Shown: piece after piece, positions 16,151-25,816 of the stretch
How the letters are laid out: every line of letters begins with the position of its first letter
Numbering within the stretch: the stretch's first letter is position 1
Source: CAZSDU01 sp963662525
GTDB taxonomy: Bacteria; Bacteroidota; Bacteroidia; Bacteroidales; FEN-979
Direction of reading: 5' to 3'
Length of the DNA stretch: 64,000 nucleotides
NCBI GenBank assembly: GCA_963662525.1
Contig: OY759717.1
Coordinates: forward strand, 2,480,001 to 2,544,000
Notes under the pieces: generated by a model
The model's input: only the letters and a program-made list of their open reading frames with translations
What the model was told of the DNA's origin: nothing
Database searches by the model: none
Program-made: the position numbers and the translations under genes

Positions 16151-17173
16151 GTGTTCAGATTTGCTCATATAAACTTCTTCTACCTGCTGGCCCTGATCCC
16201 GCTGCTGACAGTGTTTTTTATGCTTTTCCTCCACTGGCGTAAGAAAGCCCTTGTCCGCTACGGCGACTGGAACATGATCAGCCAATTGATGCCGGAATAC
16301 TCCCTGGCCAAAGGACTCCTTAAATTCTCCGGGGTGATGATTGCCCTGATGCTGCTTGCCATTGGCCTGGCCGGACCACAGACAGGCTCAAAGCTGGAAA
16401 AAATACAGCGGAAAGGCATCGACCTGATGATTGCCCTCGATGTTTCCAATTCTATGCTGGCCATGGATATCAAACCCAACAGACTGGAGCGAGCCAAACA
16501 ATCAATTTCCCGGCTGGTAGATAAACTGGAAGGCGACCGCATTGGAATCATCGTCTTCGCCGGGAAAGCCTATACACAGTTGCCCATAACCACGGATTAT
16601 GCAGCTGCAAAAATGTTCATCGCTACCATTAATACCGGTATCGTTCCTACCCAGGGAACAGCCATCGGTGAGGCTATCAGCCTGGCCGCGAATAGTTTCG
16701 GAGAGTCGAAGCGGAATAAAGCCATCGTGATCATCACCGATGGGGAAGATCACCAGGGCGGGGTGCTGGAACAGGCTGAAACCATGGCTAAAAAGGGAAT
16801 TGCCATCTATACTATCGGTATGGGACTTCCGGAAGGCGCTCCTATCCCGGTCATGAACGGCGACATACAAACAGGGTATAAGAAAGATGCCGAAGGAAAT
16901 ACCATCATGAGTAAACTGGATGAAACCCTGTTGCAACGCATCGCCAGTCTCGGCAATGGCATGTACATCCGGGCCAATAATTCGGAAACCGGATTGAATA
17001 AAATATTCGATGACCTGAATAAAATCCAGAAATCAGAAATAGAAGCCCGGCAGTTTTCCGATTATGAAGACCGCTACCAGTATTTTATTGCCCTGGCTTT
17101 GTTCATCCTGATCCTGGATCTGTTCGTATTCGAAAGAAAAACACAATGGCTGAAGAAGGTTAAGCCTTTTTAA
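16151..17173 (+). CDS. batB: Aerotolerance protein BatB, VWA domain
   Basis: The 340 residues resemble BatA: N-terminal membrane helices (about 8-25 and 56-75), a VWA domain with MIDAS 'DVSNSML' (Asn replaces Gly in DxSGS) and 'ITDGEDHQGG', and a C-terminal helix (about 310-328). The start is GTG at 16151, directly after the octamer/heptamer array. The stop at 17171-17173 is followed after one base by the inverted-repeat arm of the GxxExxY cassette, so operon continuity to batC depends on read-through of that insert. Confidence 0.93.
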   Translation: MFRFAHINFFYLLALIPLLTVFFMLFLHWRKKALVRYGDWNMISQLMPEYSLAKGLLKFSGVMIALMLLAIGLAGPQTGSKLEKIQRKGIDLMIALDVSNSMLAMDIKPNRLERAKQSISRLVDKLEGDRIGIIVFAGKAYTQLPITTDYAAAKMFIATINTGIVPTQGTAIGEAISLAANSFGESKRNKAIVIITDGEDHQGGVLEQAETMAKKGIAIYTIGMGLPEGAPIPVMNGDIQTGYKKDAEGNTIMSKLDETLLQRIASLGNGMYIRANNSETGLNKIFDDLNKIQKSEIEARQFSDYEDRYQYFIALALFILILDLFVFERKTQWLKKVKPF

Positions 17174-17174
17174 C

Positions 17175-17207
17175 TTTTTTTACCGCAGAGACGCGAAGAC
17201 GCAGAGT
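17175..17207. repeat. Left inverted-repeat arm of the GxxExxY cassette
   Basis: A T-run followed by ACCGCAGAGACGCGAAG and CGCAGAGT. It is built of roughly 8-10-bp subrepeats (CGCAGAG, CGCGAAG, CGCAGAG). Confidence 0.85.
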
Positions 17208-17209
17208 AT

Positions 17210-17596
17210 ATGAATATCGATGATTATAATAAAATTTCAGGTTCAATTCTCGACGCATGTATTCATGTTCACAGGGAATTAGGACCTGGATTATTGGAAT
17301 CGGTATATGAAATGTCATTAATGAAGGAATTAGAATTAAGATCAATACATTTTCAAAATCAGGTTTGCGTTCCATTATTTTATAAAGGATATACACTAAA
17401 CAAAGATTTTAAAATTGATATACTTGTTGAAAAAGAAATTATTCTGGAACTGAAAGCCGTGGAGGTAATTTTACCGGTTCATAAAGCTCAGATAATATCT
17501 TATTTGAAATTGACCAATAAAAAGTTGGGTTTTTTAATTAATTTTAACGTACCTCTGATAAAAGAGGGGTTTCTCAGATTTGTAAACAAACTTTAA
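17210..17596 (+). CDS. GxxExxY protein (PD-(D/E)XK nuclease-like)
   Basis: The 128 residues carry the name motif G27-L-L-E30-S-V-Y33 after 'HVHRELGPG', and the nuclease-like acidic/lysine motif D70...E80-L-K82 in 'FKIDILVEKEIILELKA'. This is the family TIGR04256 / Pfam PDDEXK_3. Its function is unproven; the motif suggests DNA cleavage. The gene has lower G+C than its bat neighbours, which supports separate origin. It lies between inverted repeats inside the bat operon in the same orientation, so it may ride on bat transcription. Confidence 0.9.
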   Translation: MNIDDYNKISGSILDACIHVHRELGPGLLESVYEMSLMKELELRSIHFQNQVCVPLFYKGYTLNKDFKIDILVEKEIILELKAVEVILPVHKAQIISYLKLTNKKLGFLINFNVPLIKEGFLRFVNKL

Positions 17597-17630
17597 CTCC
17601 GCGCCTTTGCGCCTCTGCGGTAAAAAAAAA
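17597..17630. repeat. Right inverted-repeat arm of the GxxExxY cassette
   Basis: CTCCGCGCCTTTGCGCCTC continuing to TGCGGT and an A-run. It is the imperfect reverse complement of the left arm. Confidence 0.85.
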
Positions 17631-17632
17631 GA

Positions 17633-18316
<684 letters not shown>

Positions 18317-18319
18317 AAT

Positions 18320-18363
18320 CAATTAAGAATTAAGAATTAGGAATTAGGAATTAGGAATTGAAT
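18320..18363. repeat. GGAATTA heptamer array (batC-batD junction)
   Basis: About six units AATTAAG/AATTAGG in a row between the batC stop and the batD start. The same family is at 20364-20400 and 36222-36270. Confidence 0.85.
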
Positions 18364-18378
18364 TATGAATAGATAATA

Positions 18379-20364
18379 ATGAAGATAGAAGTCAAATATC
18401 GTATATTATCTTTTATCCTGCATCTTGCATCCCGGATCCCATATCCCGGATCCCGCATCCCGGATCCCGGATCCCGGATCCCGCATCCCGCATCCCGGAT
18501 CCCGGATCCCGCATCCCGGATCCCGCATCTTGCATCCTGCATCTTGTTCCTTTTCCTGGCCGCGACTGCTTCCGCTCAGGAAGTTCAACTTACTGCCTCC
18601 GCCAGACCCGTCGTTTCGGTTGGGGAGACTTTCATGCTGACCTATTCCGTGAACGGTCAGGGCGTGAGTTTCCGCGGACCGAATATTCAGCATTTTTCTG
18701 TACTCAGCGGGCCGAATACCTCTACTTCTTCCAGCATCCGGAGCATCAACGGCCGCACCAGCATGTCGATTGCCTATACCTATACTTATATACTCCAGGC
18801 ACAAAAAGAGGGTACGTTTGAAATTCCGGCAGCCAGCGTTACCGTCGACAATAAAACCTATACTTCCCATGGGCTTACCGTCAAAGTCGTGAAAAACGCT
18901 AATACCTCCGGGCAAAACCAGGCTTACAGCAACCAAAACCAGTCTTCAGGAGGCGTTCAGTCGGGTCCCAACGATGTTTATGTGAAAGCCTTTGCCAGCA
19001 ATGCCAGTCCCCTGCAGGGACAGGGCATAGTGGTGACCTACAAGATCTTCACCAAAGTGCCCATTGCACAGATCAATATCAGCAAGCTTTCTTCATTTTC
19101 AGGATTCTGGTCACAGAACCTGATGCACGAAAATGATAAACTTCAGCAAACTACCCAGGTTATCGACGGACAACAATACGTGGTGGCCGACATCCGCAAA
19201 ATCGCCTTGTTCCCCCTGAAAAGCGGAAGGCTGGTCATCGATCCCCTCCAACTCGAATGCGTGGCCCAGATCAAACGGCAATCGAAAACCCGCGGTGGCG
19301 ATCCTTTCTTCGACGACTTTTTCAACGATCCGTTCTTCAGTTCCGGTACCACGAATGTTGAAAAAACATTGAAATCCAATGCCCTTGTAATCGATGTGAA
19401 AGCCCTTCCGGAAGCCGGAAAACCGGTTAACTTCAGCGGGGCCGTCGGAAGTTTCACTTTCAGCAGTGAAATGGATAAAACCAGACTTAAAACCAATGAA
19501 GCCCTGAACCTGAAATGCGTGATATCCGGCCAGGGCAACATCCAGCTCATTGATAAACTCAATATCGTTTTTCCTCCCGACTTCGAAACCTATGATCCCA
19601 AGATCACCAGCGATATCAAAAGTACCGCTGCCGGCATCAACGGGAGCCAGACTTTCGAATACCTGGTCATCCCGCGCAAACCGGGGAAGTTTACCATCAA
19701 ACCCGTCACTTTCAGCTATTTCGACTTGGTGAAGAAAGCCTATGTCACCCTCAGTAGCCCTGAATTTTCCATCGATGTTGAAAAAGGAAGCGGGGATGCA
19801 ACCGTCATGACCTATTCCGGAGCCAACAAGGAAGAAATCAAATATATCGGAAGCGATATCCGGCATATCAAAGATAAACCGTTCACCCTGTCTCCAAAGG
19901 GCCATGTCTTCTTTGCCTCTGTCGCATTCTGGCTCCTCTGGCTCATCCCCTTGCTGCTCTTTGTCCTCCTGATTATTTTGTGGCGGAAACTGGCTGCCCG
20001 CCGCGGAGATACCATCCTGATGAAAAACCTGAAAGCAACCAAGATTGCAAAAAAACGCCTGCGTAAGGCCGATGAATTCCTTAAAGAAGCCAGGCAGGAG
20101 CAATTCTATGTGGAGATCTCCCAGGCGCTATGGGGCTACCTGAGTGATAAATTCGCCATTCCCTTGTCGGAACTCAGCATAGAATCCGTCCATGAAGCCC
20201 TGGTTCGTAAAAATGTAAAGGAAGAAATCATCAGCCAGTTTATTGAAACCCTGAATAATACTGAATTCGCCAGGTTTGCGCCGGGAGAAAAGACCATGAA
20301 TATGGAGCGAATTTACCAGCAGGCGCTGGAAATTATTACCAAAATAGAACGTGAACTGAAATAG
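18379..20364 (+). CDS. batD: Aerotolerance protein BatD with repeat-expanded signal region
   Basis: The 661-residue protein is a typical BatD after residue 67: several periplasmic beta-sandwich domains ('VSVGETFMLTYSVNGQGVSF' onward), the 'DPFFDDFFNDPFF' acidic-aromatic loop, one membrane helix (about 528-550) and a cytoplasmic helical C-terminus. The N-terminus is strange: between the start 'MKIEVKYRILSFILHLAS' and the hydrophobic core 'ILFLFLAATASAQ' lie about 35 residues of RIPDPGS-type repeats, encoded by a (C/G)ATCCCG heptamer array. No ATG occurs between the array and the core, so translation must cross the array, unless a TTG is used. Operon member between batC and batE. Confidence 0.92.
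   Translation: MKIEVKYRILSFILHLASRIPYPGSRIPDPGSRIPHPASRIPDPASRIPHLASCILFLFLAATASAQEVQLTASARPVVSVGETFMLTYSVNGQGVSFRGPNIQHFSVLSGPNTSTSSSIRSINGRTSMSIAYTYTYILQAQKEGTFEIPAASVTVDNKTYTSHGLTVKVVKNANTSGQNQAYSNQNQSSGGVQSGPNDVYVKAFASNASPLQGQGIVVTYKIFTKVPIAQINISKLSSFSGFWSQNLMHENDKLQQTTQVIDGQQYVVADIRKIALFPLKSGRLVIDPLQLECVAQIKRQSKTRGGDPFFDDFFNDPFFSSGTTNVEKTLKSNALVIDVKALPEAGKPVNFSGAVGSFTFSSEMDKTRLKTNEALNLKCVISGQGNIQLIDKLNIVFPPDFETYDPKITSDIKSTAAGINGSQTFEYLVIPRKPGKFTIKPVTFSYFDLVKKAYVTLSSPEFSIDVEKGSGDATVMTYSGANKEEIKYIGSDIRHIKDKPFTLSPKGHVFFASVAFWLLWLIPLLLFVLLIILWRKLAARRGDTILMKNLKATKIAKKRLRKADEFLKEARQEQFYVEISQALWGYLSDKFAIPLSELSIESVHEALVRKNVKEEIISQFIETLNNTEFARFAPGEKTMNMERIYQQALEIITKIERELK
18419..18545. repeat. 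(C/G)ATCCCG heptamer array inside the batD signal-peptide region
   Basis: About 16-18 contiguous 7-bp units, mostly CATCCCG and GATCCCG, with CATCTTG/CATCCTG variants at both ends. Three units make 21 bases, so the protein repeats every seven residues (SRIPDPG). Confidence 0.92.
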
Positions 20365-20417
20365 AATTAGGAATTAAGAATTAGGAATTAGGAATTATAA
20401 GTTTGAAGTTAGAAGTT
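20365..20417. repeat. GGAATTA heptamer array plus GAAGTTA pair (batD-batE junction)
   Basis: Four to five AATTAGG/AATTAAG units follow the batD stop, then GAAGTTAGAAGTT runs up to the ATG of batE. Confidence 0.85.
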
Positions 20418-21173
20418 ATGAGGGTTATCACCATTTTATTATTTCTTTCTGTTTTTCTTCAGACGGCAGTTGCCGGTCCGGAACAATTGCTTATCGCTAA
20501 GGCTAACCGGGCTTATGCTGCCGGGGCCTATACCGATGCATCGGCAACATATAAAAAAGTGGTGTCCATGGGACTGGAATCTCCCGAACTCTATTATAAC
20601 CTGGGCAACACTTACTTTAAAATGAACGATTATGCTTATGCCATCCTCTGGTATGAACGTGCCAAACGACTTGATCCGGCAAATGAAGACATCGATTTCA
20701 ACCTCAGGGTCGCCAATAATAAAATTGCCGACAAGATTGAACCCTTGCCTGAACTATTTTATAAACGTTGGTATAACGGTATTGTCACCCTCTTTTCGAC
20801 CGATACCTGGGCCGGTACAGGGATTATATTCTTCCTGCTTTCCCTGGCCCTCGGCGCTGTTTATATGATGTCGCGGGTTATGATGCTTCGAAAAACAGGC
20901 TTCTGGCTGGGTTCAGTGATGCTGCTGTTTTCGTTTTTCTGCCTTTTCTTTGCCTGGACCGGACATTCACTGGTGCAAAATGCCAATGAGGCTATCCTTG
21001 TTTCACCCACGGTGACCATTAAAAGTTCCCCTGACGAAAAAAGTGTCGATTTATTCGTCCTCCACGAAGGTACAAAAGTTCAGCTCAAAGACCAGATCGG
21101 CAGCTGGTATGAGATCCGGATCTCCAATGGATCTGTTGGTTGGATTCCTGCTGCCGCCCTGGAGAAAATCTGA
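20418..21173 (+). CDS. batE: Aerotolerance protein BatE, TPR and SH3-like
   Basis: The ATG at 20418 is preferred to the TTG at 20403, which lies in the GAAGTTA repeat. The 251 residues consist of a signal peptide ('LQTAVAG'), two to three TPR units (about 25-100), two membrane helices (about 125-150 and 163-185) and a C-terminal bacterial SH3 domain ending 'GSWYEIRISNGSVGWIPAAALEKI' in which W-Y and G-W-I are conserved. Last gene of the bat operon. Confidence 0.9.
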   Translation: MRVITILLFLSVFLQTAVAGPEQLLIAKANRAYAAGAYTDASATYKKVVSMGLESPELYYNLGNTYFKMNDYAYAILWYERAKRLDPANEDIDFNLRVANNKIADKIEPLPELFYKRWYNGIVTLFSTDTWAGTGIIFFLLSLALGAVYMMSRVMMLRKTGFWLGSVMLLFSFFCLFFAWTGHSLVQNANEAILVSPTVTIKSSPDEKSVDLFVLHEGTKVQLKDQIGSWYEIRISNGSVGWIPAAALEKI

Positions 21174-21264
21174 ACCTCCCTTATTTCACAGACAGAACAT
21201 TCTGCATTGCAGACTAAAAACTTCGGGTCGCCAAAAAAAGTTTTGCAGATAATGTTTTTTCATT

Positions 21265-21272
21265 TATATTTG
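21265..21272 (+). promoter_or_regulatory. -7 promoter element for the T9SS protein genes
   Basis: TATATTTG matches TAnnTTTG. It leaves a 5' leader of about 95 bases before the ATG at 21374. Confidence 0.6.
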
Positions 21273-21373
21273 TTCGTTTAAAATCAACCTTCTTGTCAGG
21301 TTGTGTTAAGTCTTGATATTCCTGCATTTGCGAATAATGTAACAGCAAAAATATATAAATTAAAACGATTGAT

Positions 21374-24223
21374 ATGAAAAATAGAATTTTACCATCTGGC
21401 TTATTAGCAGCTTTTGTGGGACTTTCTTTTCTTTTGTTTTCCACGCTGACCATGGCCGGAACTCCCGGCAATACGGCTGCGAAGAAAGCCGATGGAAAAT
21501 CGCGCATGGAAAGAATGCGGGCCAATCAGTTGACAGGAAGAGTTAGCATTGACGATCAGCAGAAAGCCATTCAGCAACTGGAGGTTTTCAAGTCAGGATC
21601 AAAAGGAAGCGTACTTAACCTTAACTGGCTCTCCATGGGCCCCGATAATTATGCTGGTGCTACCTGGACCACGATGTATGATAACCGTGATGCTACCGGT
21701 TCTACCATCTATGCCGGCGCCGTGAACGGCGGGATATGGCGTTCCGATAACCTGGGACTTACCTGGCATCAGATGACCGTAACCAGCGACAGGGTGCTCA
21801 AGGTTTCAAGTCTGGCACAGACAAGCACGGGCATTATCTATGCCGGTACCGGGGTTACTTTTTGCAACGATGCCGATTACCTGGGTACAGGATTGTACCG
21901 CAGCGATGACGGGATTAACTTCCTGCATGTCGCCAGTACAACCGGTCATAACTGGGCTTCCATTGCCAAACTTGCCGTTGATAAAAGAAATGACCGCATC
22001 TTTGCCGCTACCAACAGCGGTTTGTTATACAGCGACAATGGCAGCGACTGGACCCAGATCCGTTCCGGTTACTGCAACGATCTGGCCATCGGCAGCGATG
22101 GAACCATCCTTACCGTGGTAGCCGATTCTGTTTATATCTCCCGCGATGGCAATGTGAATAATTTTGTAAACCTTTCCACCGGTCTCGAAAATGCCCTGCC
22201 TAACACAGGGATGGGCTGGACCAACCTGGCCATTGCGCCCTCAGACCCAACAGTTCTGTACGTCTGCCTGGCATCCACAGCCGGCAAACTGATGAACCTC
22301 TACCGTTCCTTCAATAAAGGGCTTAGCTGGAGTATCGTTTTTCCGGGTAACGATCAGATCGATCCTTTTGGCGCTCATGCCTGTTCCGCCAGTACCCTGG
22401 TTGTTTTTCCGGAAGATCCTTTACAGATCCTTCTCGGCGGCGTAAATATGTGGTGGGGGAAAGAGGTGAATGAAACCGGTTTTTATAACTGGGAAAAAAT
22501 GAGCTTCGGCGATGCCAACCTGCTCGACCCTACACAAATTCCCCAGTATCTGCCAAGCAATCACCATGCCTATGCTTTCCGTCCCGGCTTCCCTACTCAG
22601 TTAGCTATTGCCAGCGATGGGGGAATTTCTACCGGCATCATTGGAACCGATTACATTACCTTCCAGACCAGCAATAAAAATTATATGGTTTCCCGCTTCA
22701 ATAGCGTCGCTTTCTCGACAAAGAACGACTGGGTCCTCGGTGGGGCTCAGAATATTGGAACATTGGCTCTGGGCGTTTACTATCCTCAACTCGTCAACAA
22801 TATCAATGATGGTATGCAGGTGTGGAAAGGCGATCCCACCGCCGGAATGCTCGGCGCTGCCAACGAAGGGGGTAACGGGGGCTCCTGCGAATGGTCGATG
22901 ATCACTCCGAAAACAATTTTTATGACCCGCGCCGGCGATACCGTCCGCCGCCAGGAAACAACAGAATTAAGCTACGACAATGGCTTTGCCATGCTGATCG
23001 ATAACAATGCCGCTCCCATCCTTCCCATGAAACTCTGGGAAAGCTTCACTTTCGAAAATACCCTGGATTCGGTTAAATATTACAACCGGACCACAAAAGT
23101 GATTCCTGCTGATACCATTGTCGCTGTTGCCAGCTCCAACGGGAGATTCCAGTTCGAATACCTGACCACCGCTCCCCTTTATCCCGGCGACAGCATTCTG
23201 GTCCCCGACCCTGTTGCTGCAAGATTTTTTATCTACGGAACCCAGGGAACCAAAACCGGCGTATTCATGACCAAAGATGCCCTGAAGTTTACTCAACTTC
23301 CCACCTGGTTCCAGGTATTTAAAATACCCAGTACCGATGCGGAAGTTTTAGCCGACACCATCAGCACCCTCTCCGTATCCAAAGACCTGAATACCCTCTG
23401 GCTGGGTACGAAAGGCGGACGCCTCTACAGGGCATCCAACCTGGCCCTGGCCTATAATCAGGCAACCGCCGATGTAAGTAGCCCTACATGTATCGTCTCC
23501 AACGAACTGTTCGATAATTTGCCTTTCAAAGGCCGCTATGTCAGCAATATTGCCATCAACCCCAACAATCCGGCCAACCTCATGGTTACCCTGGGAAATT
23601 ATGGCAATGGCGATTATATCTACCGTACCGAAAATGCCCTGGATTCTTTGCCCGTTTTCACTTCAGCTCAGGGTAATCTGCCCGGCTTCCCTGTCTTTAC
23701 AGGCATCATCGAAATGCACGATAATAACCGGGCCATCATTGGTACCGAATTCGGGATATTCGGAACCAACAACTTCCTTTCAGCTGATCCTGAATGGCAA
23801 ACCGAACTTTCCAATATGGGGGATGTGCCTGTAACGGAAATCCGTCAGCAGACTACCGATTTTTATATCGTGAAAAATCAGGGTACAATATATGCTTCTT
23901 CTTATGGCCGCGGACTATGGATGGATACCACCTATTATACCCCGACAGGTATTGACCCCGTTCATGGAAATCCGGCAACTTCCTGCAGCCTCGGTATTTT
24001 CCCGAATCCTGTAAACGAAAAGGTAAATATTTCTTATACCATGGAGAACCATGGAACAGTCAGCGTTCAGGTGAACGATCTGATGGGAAGAATGACCTTA
24101 AGTACTTCCTTCGGCAATCAAACAAAAGGTACCCATACTTCTACGCTCGACTTGCGGACACTGCCTGCCGGCACTTATATCGTACGCGTGAATAACTGCT
24201 TTGGTAAAATCGTGAAACTGTAA
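21374..24223 (+). CDS. T9SS-exported sialidase/Ycf48-like beta-propeller protein
   Basis: The 949 residues start with a signal peptide (cleavage near 'TMAGTPG') and contain many BNR/photosystem-assembly-like blades of the type 'SDDGINFLHVAS', 'YSDNGSDWTQIR' and 'GLSWSIVFPG' (Asp-box pattern S-x-D-x-G-x-x-W). The C-terminal 75 residues form a type A T9SS sorting domain: 'GIFPNPVNEKVNISY', 'LMGRM', 'LPAGTYIVRV' and a final short strand. It is therefore exported across the outer membrane and anchored or released. An enzymatic role is unproven, since the sialidase active-site arginines were not identified. It heads a pair with the next gene. Confidence 0.88.
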   Translation: MKNRILPSGLLAAFVGLSFLLFSTLTMAGTPGNTAAKKADGKSRMERMRANQLTGRVSIDDQQKAIQQLEVFKSGSKGSVLNLNWLSMGPDNYAGATWTTMYDNRDATGSTIYAGAVNGGIWRSDNLGLTWHQMTVTSDRVLKVSSLAQTSTGIIYAGTGVTFCNDADYLGTGLYRSDDGINFLHVASTTGHNWASIAKLAVDKRNDRIFAATNSGLLYSDNGSDWTQIRSGYCNDLAIGSDGTILTVVADSVYISRDGNVNNFVNLSTGLENALPNTGMGWTNLAIAPSDPTVLYVCLASTAGKLMNLYRSFNKGLSWSIVFPGNDQIDPFGAHACSASTLVVFPEDPLQILLGGVNMWWGKEVNETGFYNWEKMSFGDANLLDPTQIPQYLPSNHHAYAFRPGFPTQLAIASDGGISTGIIGTDYITFQTSNKNYMVSRFNSVAFSTKNDWVLGGAQNIGTLALGVYYPQLVNNINDGMQVWKGDPTAGMLGAANEGGNGGSCEWSMITPKTIFMTRAGDTVRRQETTELSYDNGFAMLIDNNAAPILPMKLWESFTFENTLDSVKYYNRTTKVIPADTIVAVASSNGRFQFEYLTTAPLYPGDSILVPDPVAARFFIYGTQGTKTGVFMTKDALKFTQLPTWFQVFKIPSTDAEVLADTISTLSVSKDLNTLWLGTKGGRLYRASNLALAYNQATADVSSPTCIVSNELFDNLPFKGRYVSNIAINPNNPANLMVTLGNYGNGDYIYRTENALDSLPVFTSAQGNLPGFPVFTGIIEMHDNNRAIIGTEFGIFGTNNFLSADPEWQTELSNMGDVPVTEIRQQTTDFYIVKNQGTIYASSYGRGLWMDTTYYTPTGIDPVHGNPATSCSLGIFPNPVNEKVNISYTMENHGTVSVQVNDLMGRMTLSTSFGNQTKGTHTSTLDLRTLPAGTYIVRVNNCFGKIVKL

Positions 24224-24244
24224 CCTGAATAAAACCAACCAAAC

Positions 24245-25774
24245 ATGAAAAGATATTTATTGACTTTATTTGTTTTCCTGCTTGCAGGTAGCATCATGGC
24301 ACAACCGGATGTTTATAAACCGACACTGAAATCACCTGCCAATGCTGCAGAAAATCAAGTGCCCAATGTAACCATCAGCTGGAATGCCATTGCAGGTAGC
24401 CTTGGACTACAATATCAGGTTCAGCTCGATACGACCATGAACTTCAATTCAACCCTCAAGGTCGATACTACCCTCGTTCTCCTCACCGGTTATACCTCCC
24501 ATGAACTTCTGTTCGGGCAAACCTACTACTGGAGGGTAAGGGCCATCGACCTTGGACAAACATCCGCCTGGTCAGATATCTGGAATTTCGAGGTCCTGAA
24601 CTCGGTTACCCTGGCAAAACCAGCGAATAACGCCAAAAACAAAGCTCCGAATACTTATCTCAGCTGGAAAACAACCGTGCCCGGCAGCACAACGGTACTC
24701 ATCACCGGGGTGAAGTATTTTGATTATCAAATGGATGTTACTACTGATTTCAATTCTCCCCAGCTCCTCGAAGGAACGGTTATTGCTCCGGCAAGTCCCA
24801 AAGCAACAGATACTATTTCTGCCCGTACCTCACAGCTGTATTTTGGAACGAAATACTACTGGAGGGCCCGTGCCCGTCACAACCTTAGTACTAGCGGATG
24901 GAGCGATCCGTATAACTTTACCGTTGCCCAGCGTGATACCCTGAGTTCTCCTGAAAATGGAAAAGGAGGATATGCCCTGGATACCAAACTGAAATGGAAA
25001 GGATTTACCGGCCTGCTGGCTTATGAGTATATGCTGGCAAAAGATGAAGCTTTTACCCAGATCGTTGCCCATGGAGAGGTCGATACCAACTTTACTTTCG
25101 CGACCCTGACTACCTTCGGAACAAAATATTATTACCGCGACCGAGGCCGGCATCAGAAAGATACCCTGGACTGGGCAATTCCTTTTAACTTTACTACGGT
25201 CAATACCGTGATCCTGTCCTCCCCCGACAGCGCCGGTCTCGACGTTGTTGCAAAACCGAAATTTGTCTGGAAAACCATGTCAGCCATTTCCGGCTTCCAG
25301 ATCCAGGTCGATTCCCTGATCACCTTCCCGAATCCCATCCTGGACTATAAACCAGCCGCCGCTGATGTTTCCTACCAACTGACAAAAAAACTGAATCCAT
25401 TAAAAACCTACTTCTGGAGAATGCGCGCATTTTCCAGTTTCAGCGGGGTTGCAGATACCACCGATTGGAGCCCGGTATGGCCATTTACCACCGCCAGCGC
25501 TATCGGTATGGATGAACCCGGCTTAGGAAATTTCAGCATCTTCCCCAATCCTGCCAGAGATAAAATTACCCTCCGCGTGGATATGAATGAAGCAGCCTCT
25601 GCCCATTTCTCACTGGTTGACCTGCTGGGTAAAACCCTGATCAGCCGAGAACTGAATTTCAACAGCGGTACCAATAGCCGTGAAATTCAACTGGAAAATG
25701 TCAATAAAGGCATCTATATCGTTCGCCTGACTATCGACGGACAAACCATCAACCGGAAGGTTATTGTTGATTAG
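24245..25774 (+). CDS. T9SS-exported fibronectin type III repeat protein
   Basis: The 509 residues have a signal peptide (ending 'GSIMAQ'), four fibronectin type III-like repeats of about 95 residues, each with 'YYWRVRA' or 'YYWRARARH' (Y-W-R-x-R) and a closing 'SDIWNFEV' strand, and a C-terminal T9SS sorting domain ('FSIFPNPARDKITLRV', 'LLGKTL', 'NKGIYIVRL'). The protein is probably a surface adhesin or scaffold. It follows the propeller gene by 21 bases and is likely co-transcribed. A GGTGAGTT octamer array begins at its stop codon. Confidence 0.88.
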   Translation: MKRYLLTLFVFLLAGSIMAQPDVYKPTLKSPANAAENQVPNVTISWNAIAGSLGLQYQVQLDTTMNFNSTLKVDTTLVLLTGYTSHELLFGQTYYWRVRAIDLGQTSAWSDIWNFEVLNSVTLAKPANNAKNKAPNTYLSWKTTVPGSTTVLITGVKYFDYQMDVTTDFNSPQLLEGTVIAPASPKATDTISARTSQLYFGTKYYWRARARHNLSTSGWSDPYNFTVAQRDTLSSPENGKGGYALDTKLKWKGFTGLLAYEYMLAKDEAFTQIVAHGEVDTNFTFATLTTFGTKYYYRDRGRHQKDTLDWAIPFNFTTVNTVILSSPDSAGLDVVAKPKFVWKTMSAISGFQIQVDSLITFPNPILDYKPAAADVSYQLTKKLNPLKTYFWRMRAFSSFSGVADTTDWSPVWPFTTASAIGMDEPGLGNFSIFPNPARDKITLRVDMNEAASAHFSLVDLLGKTLISRELNFNSGTNSREIQLENVNKGIYIVRLTIDGQTINRKVIVD

Positions 25775-25816
25775 TTGGCGAGTTGGTGAGTTGGTGAGTT
25801 GGTGAGTTGGTGAGTT
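25775..25816. repeat. GGTGAGTT octamer array between convergent genes
   Basis: Five units of GTTGGTGA/GTTGGCGA fill the gap between the fibronectin-repeat gene and pyrE; the two genes converge here. Confidence 0.9.

Larger units (their letters stand above)
17174..17632 (+). mobile_element. GxxExxY cassette: one gene between 26-bp inverted repeats, inserted between batB and batC
   Basis: The left arm (T-run 17175-17181, then 17182-17207) and the right arm (17597-17630) are inverted copies; counted from ACCGCAGAG they agree at 22 of 26 positions. The arms touch the gene on both sides (ATG at 17210; right arm starts right after the TAA). The whole unit fits between the batB stop and the batC ATG. 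Calling it mobile is inference: other bat operons lack a gene at this site as far as I know, and GxxExxY genes are typically multi-copy. Confidence 0.65.

Noticed and set aside
18419..18545. Possible CRISPR array
   Set aside because: Units are 7 bp and contiguous with no spacers, no leader and no cas genes; it is a tandem array inside batD.
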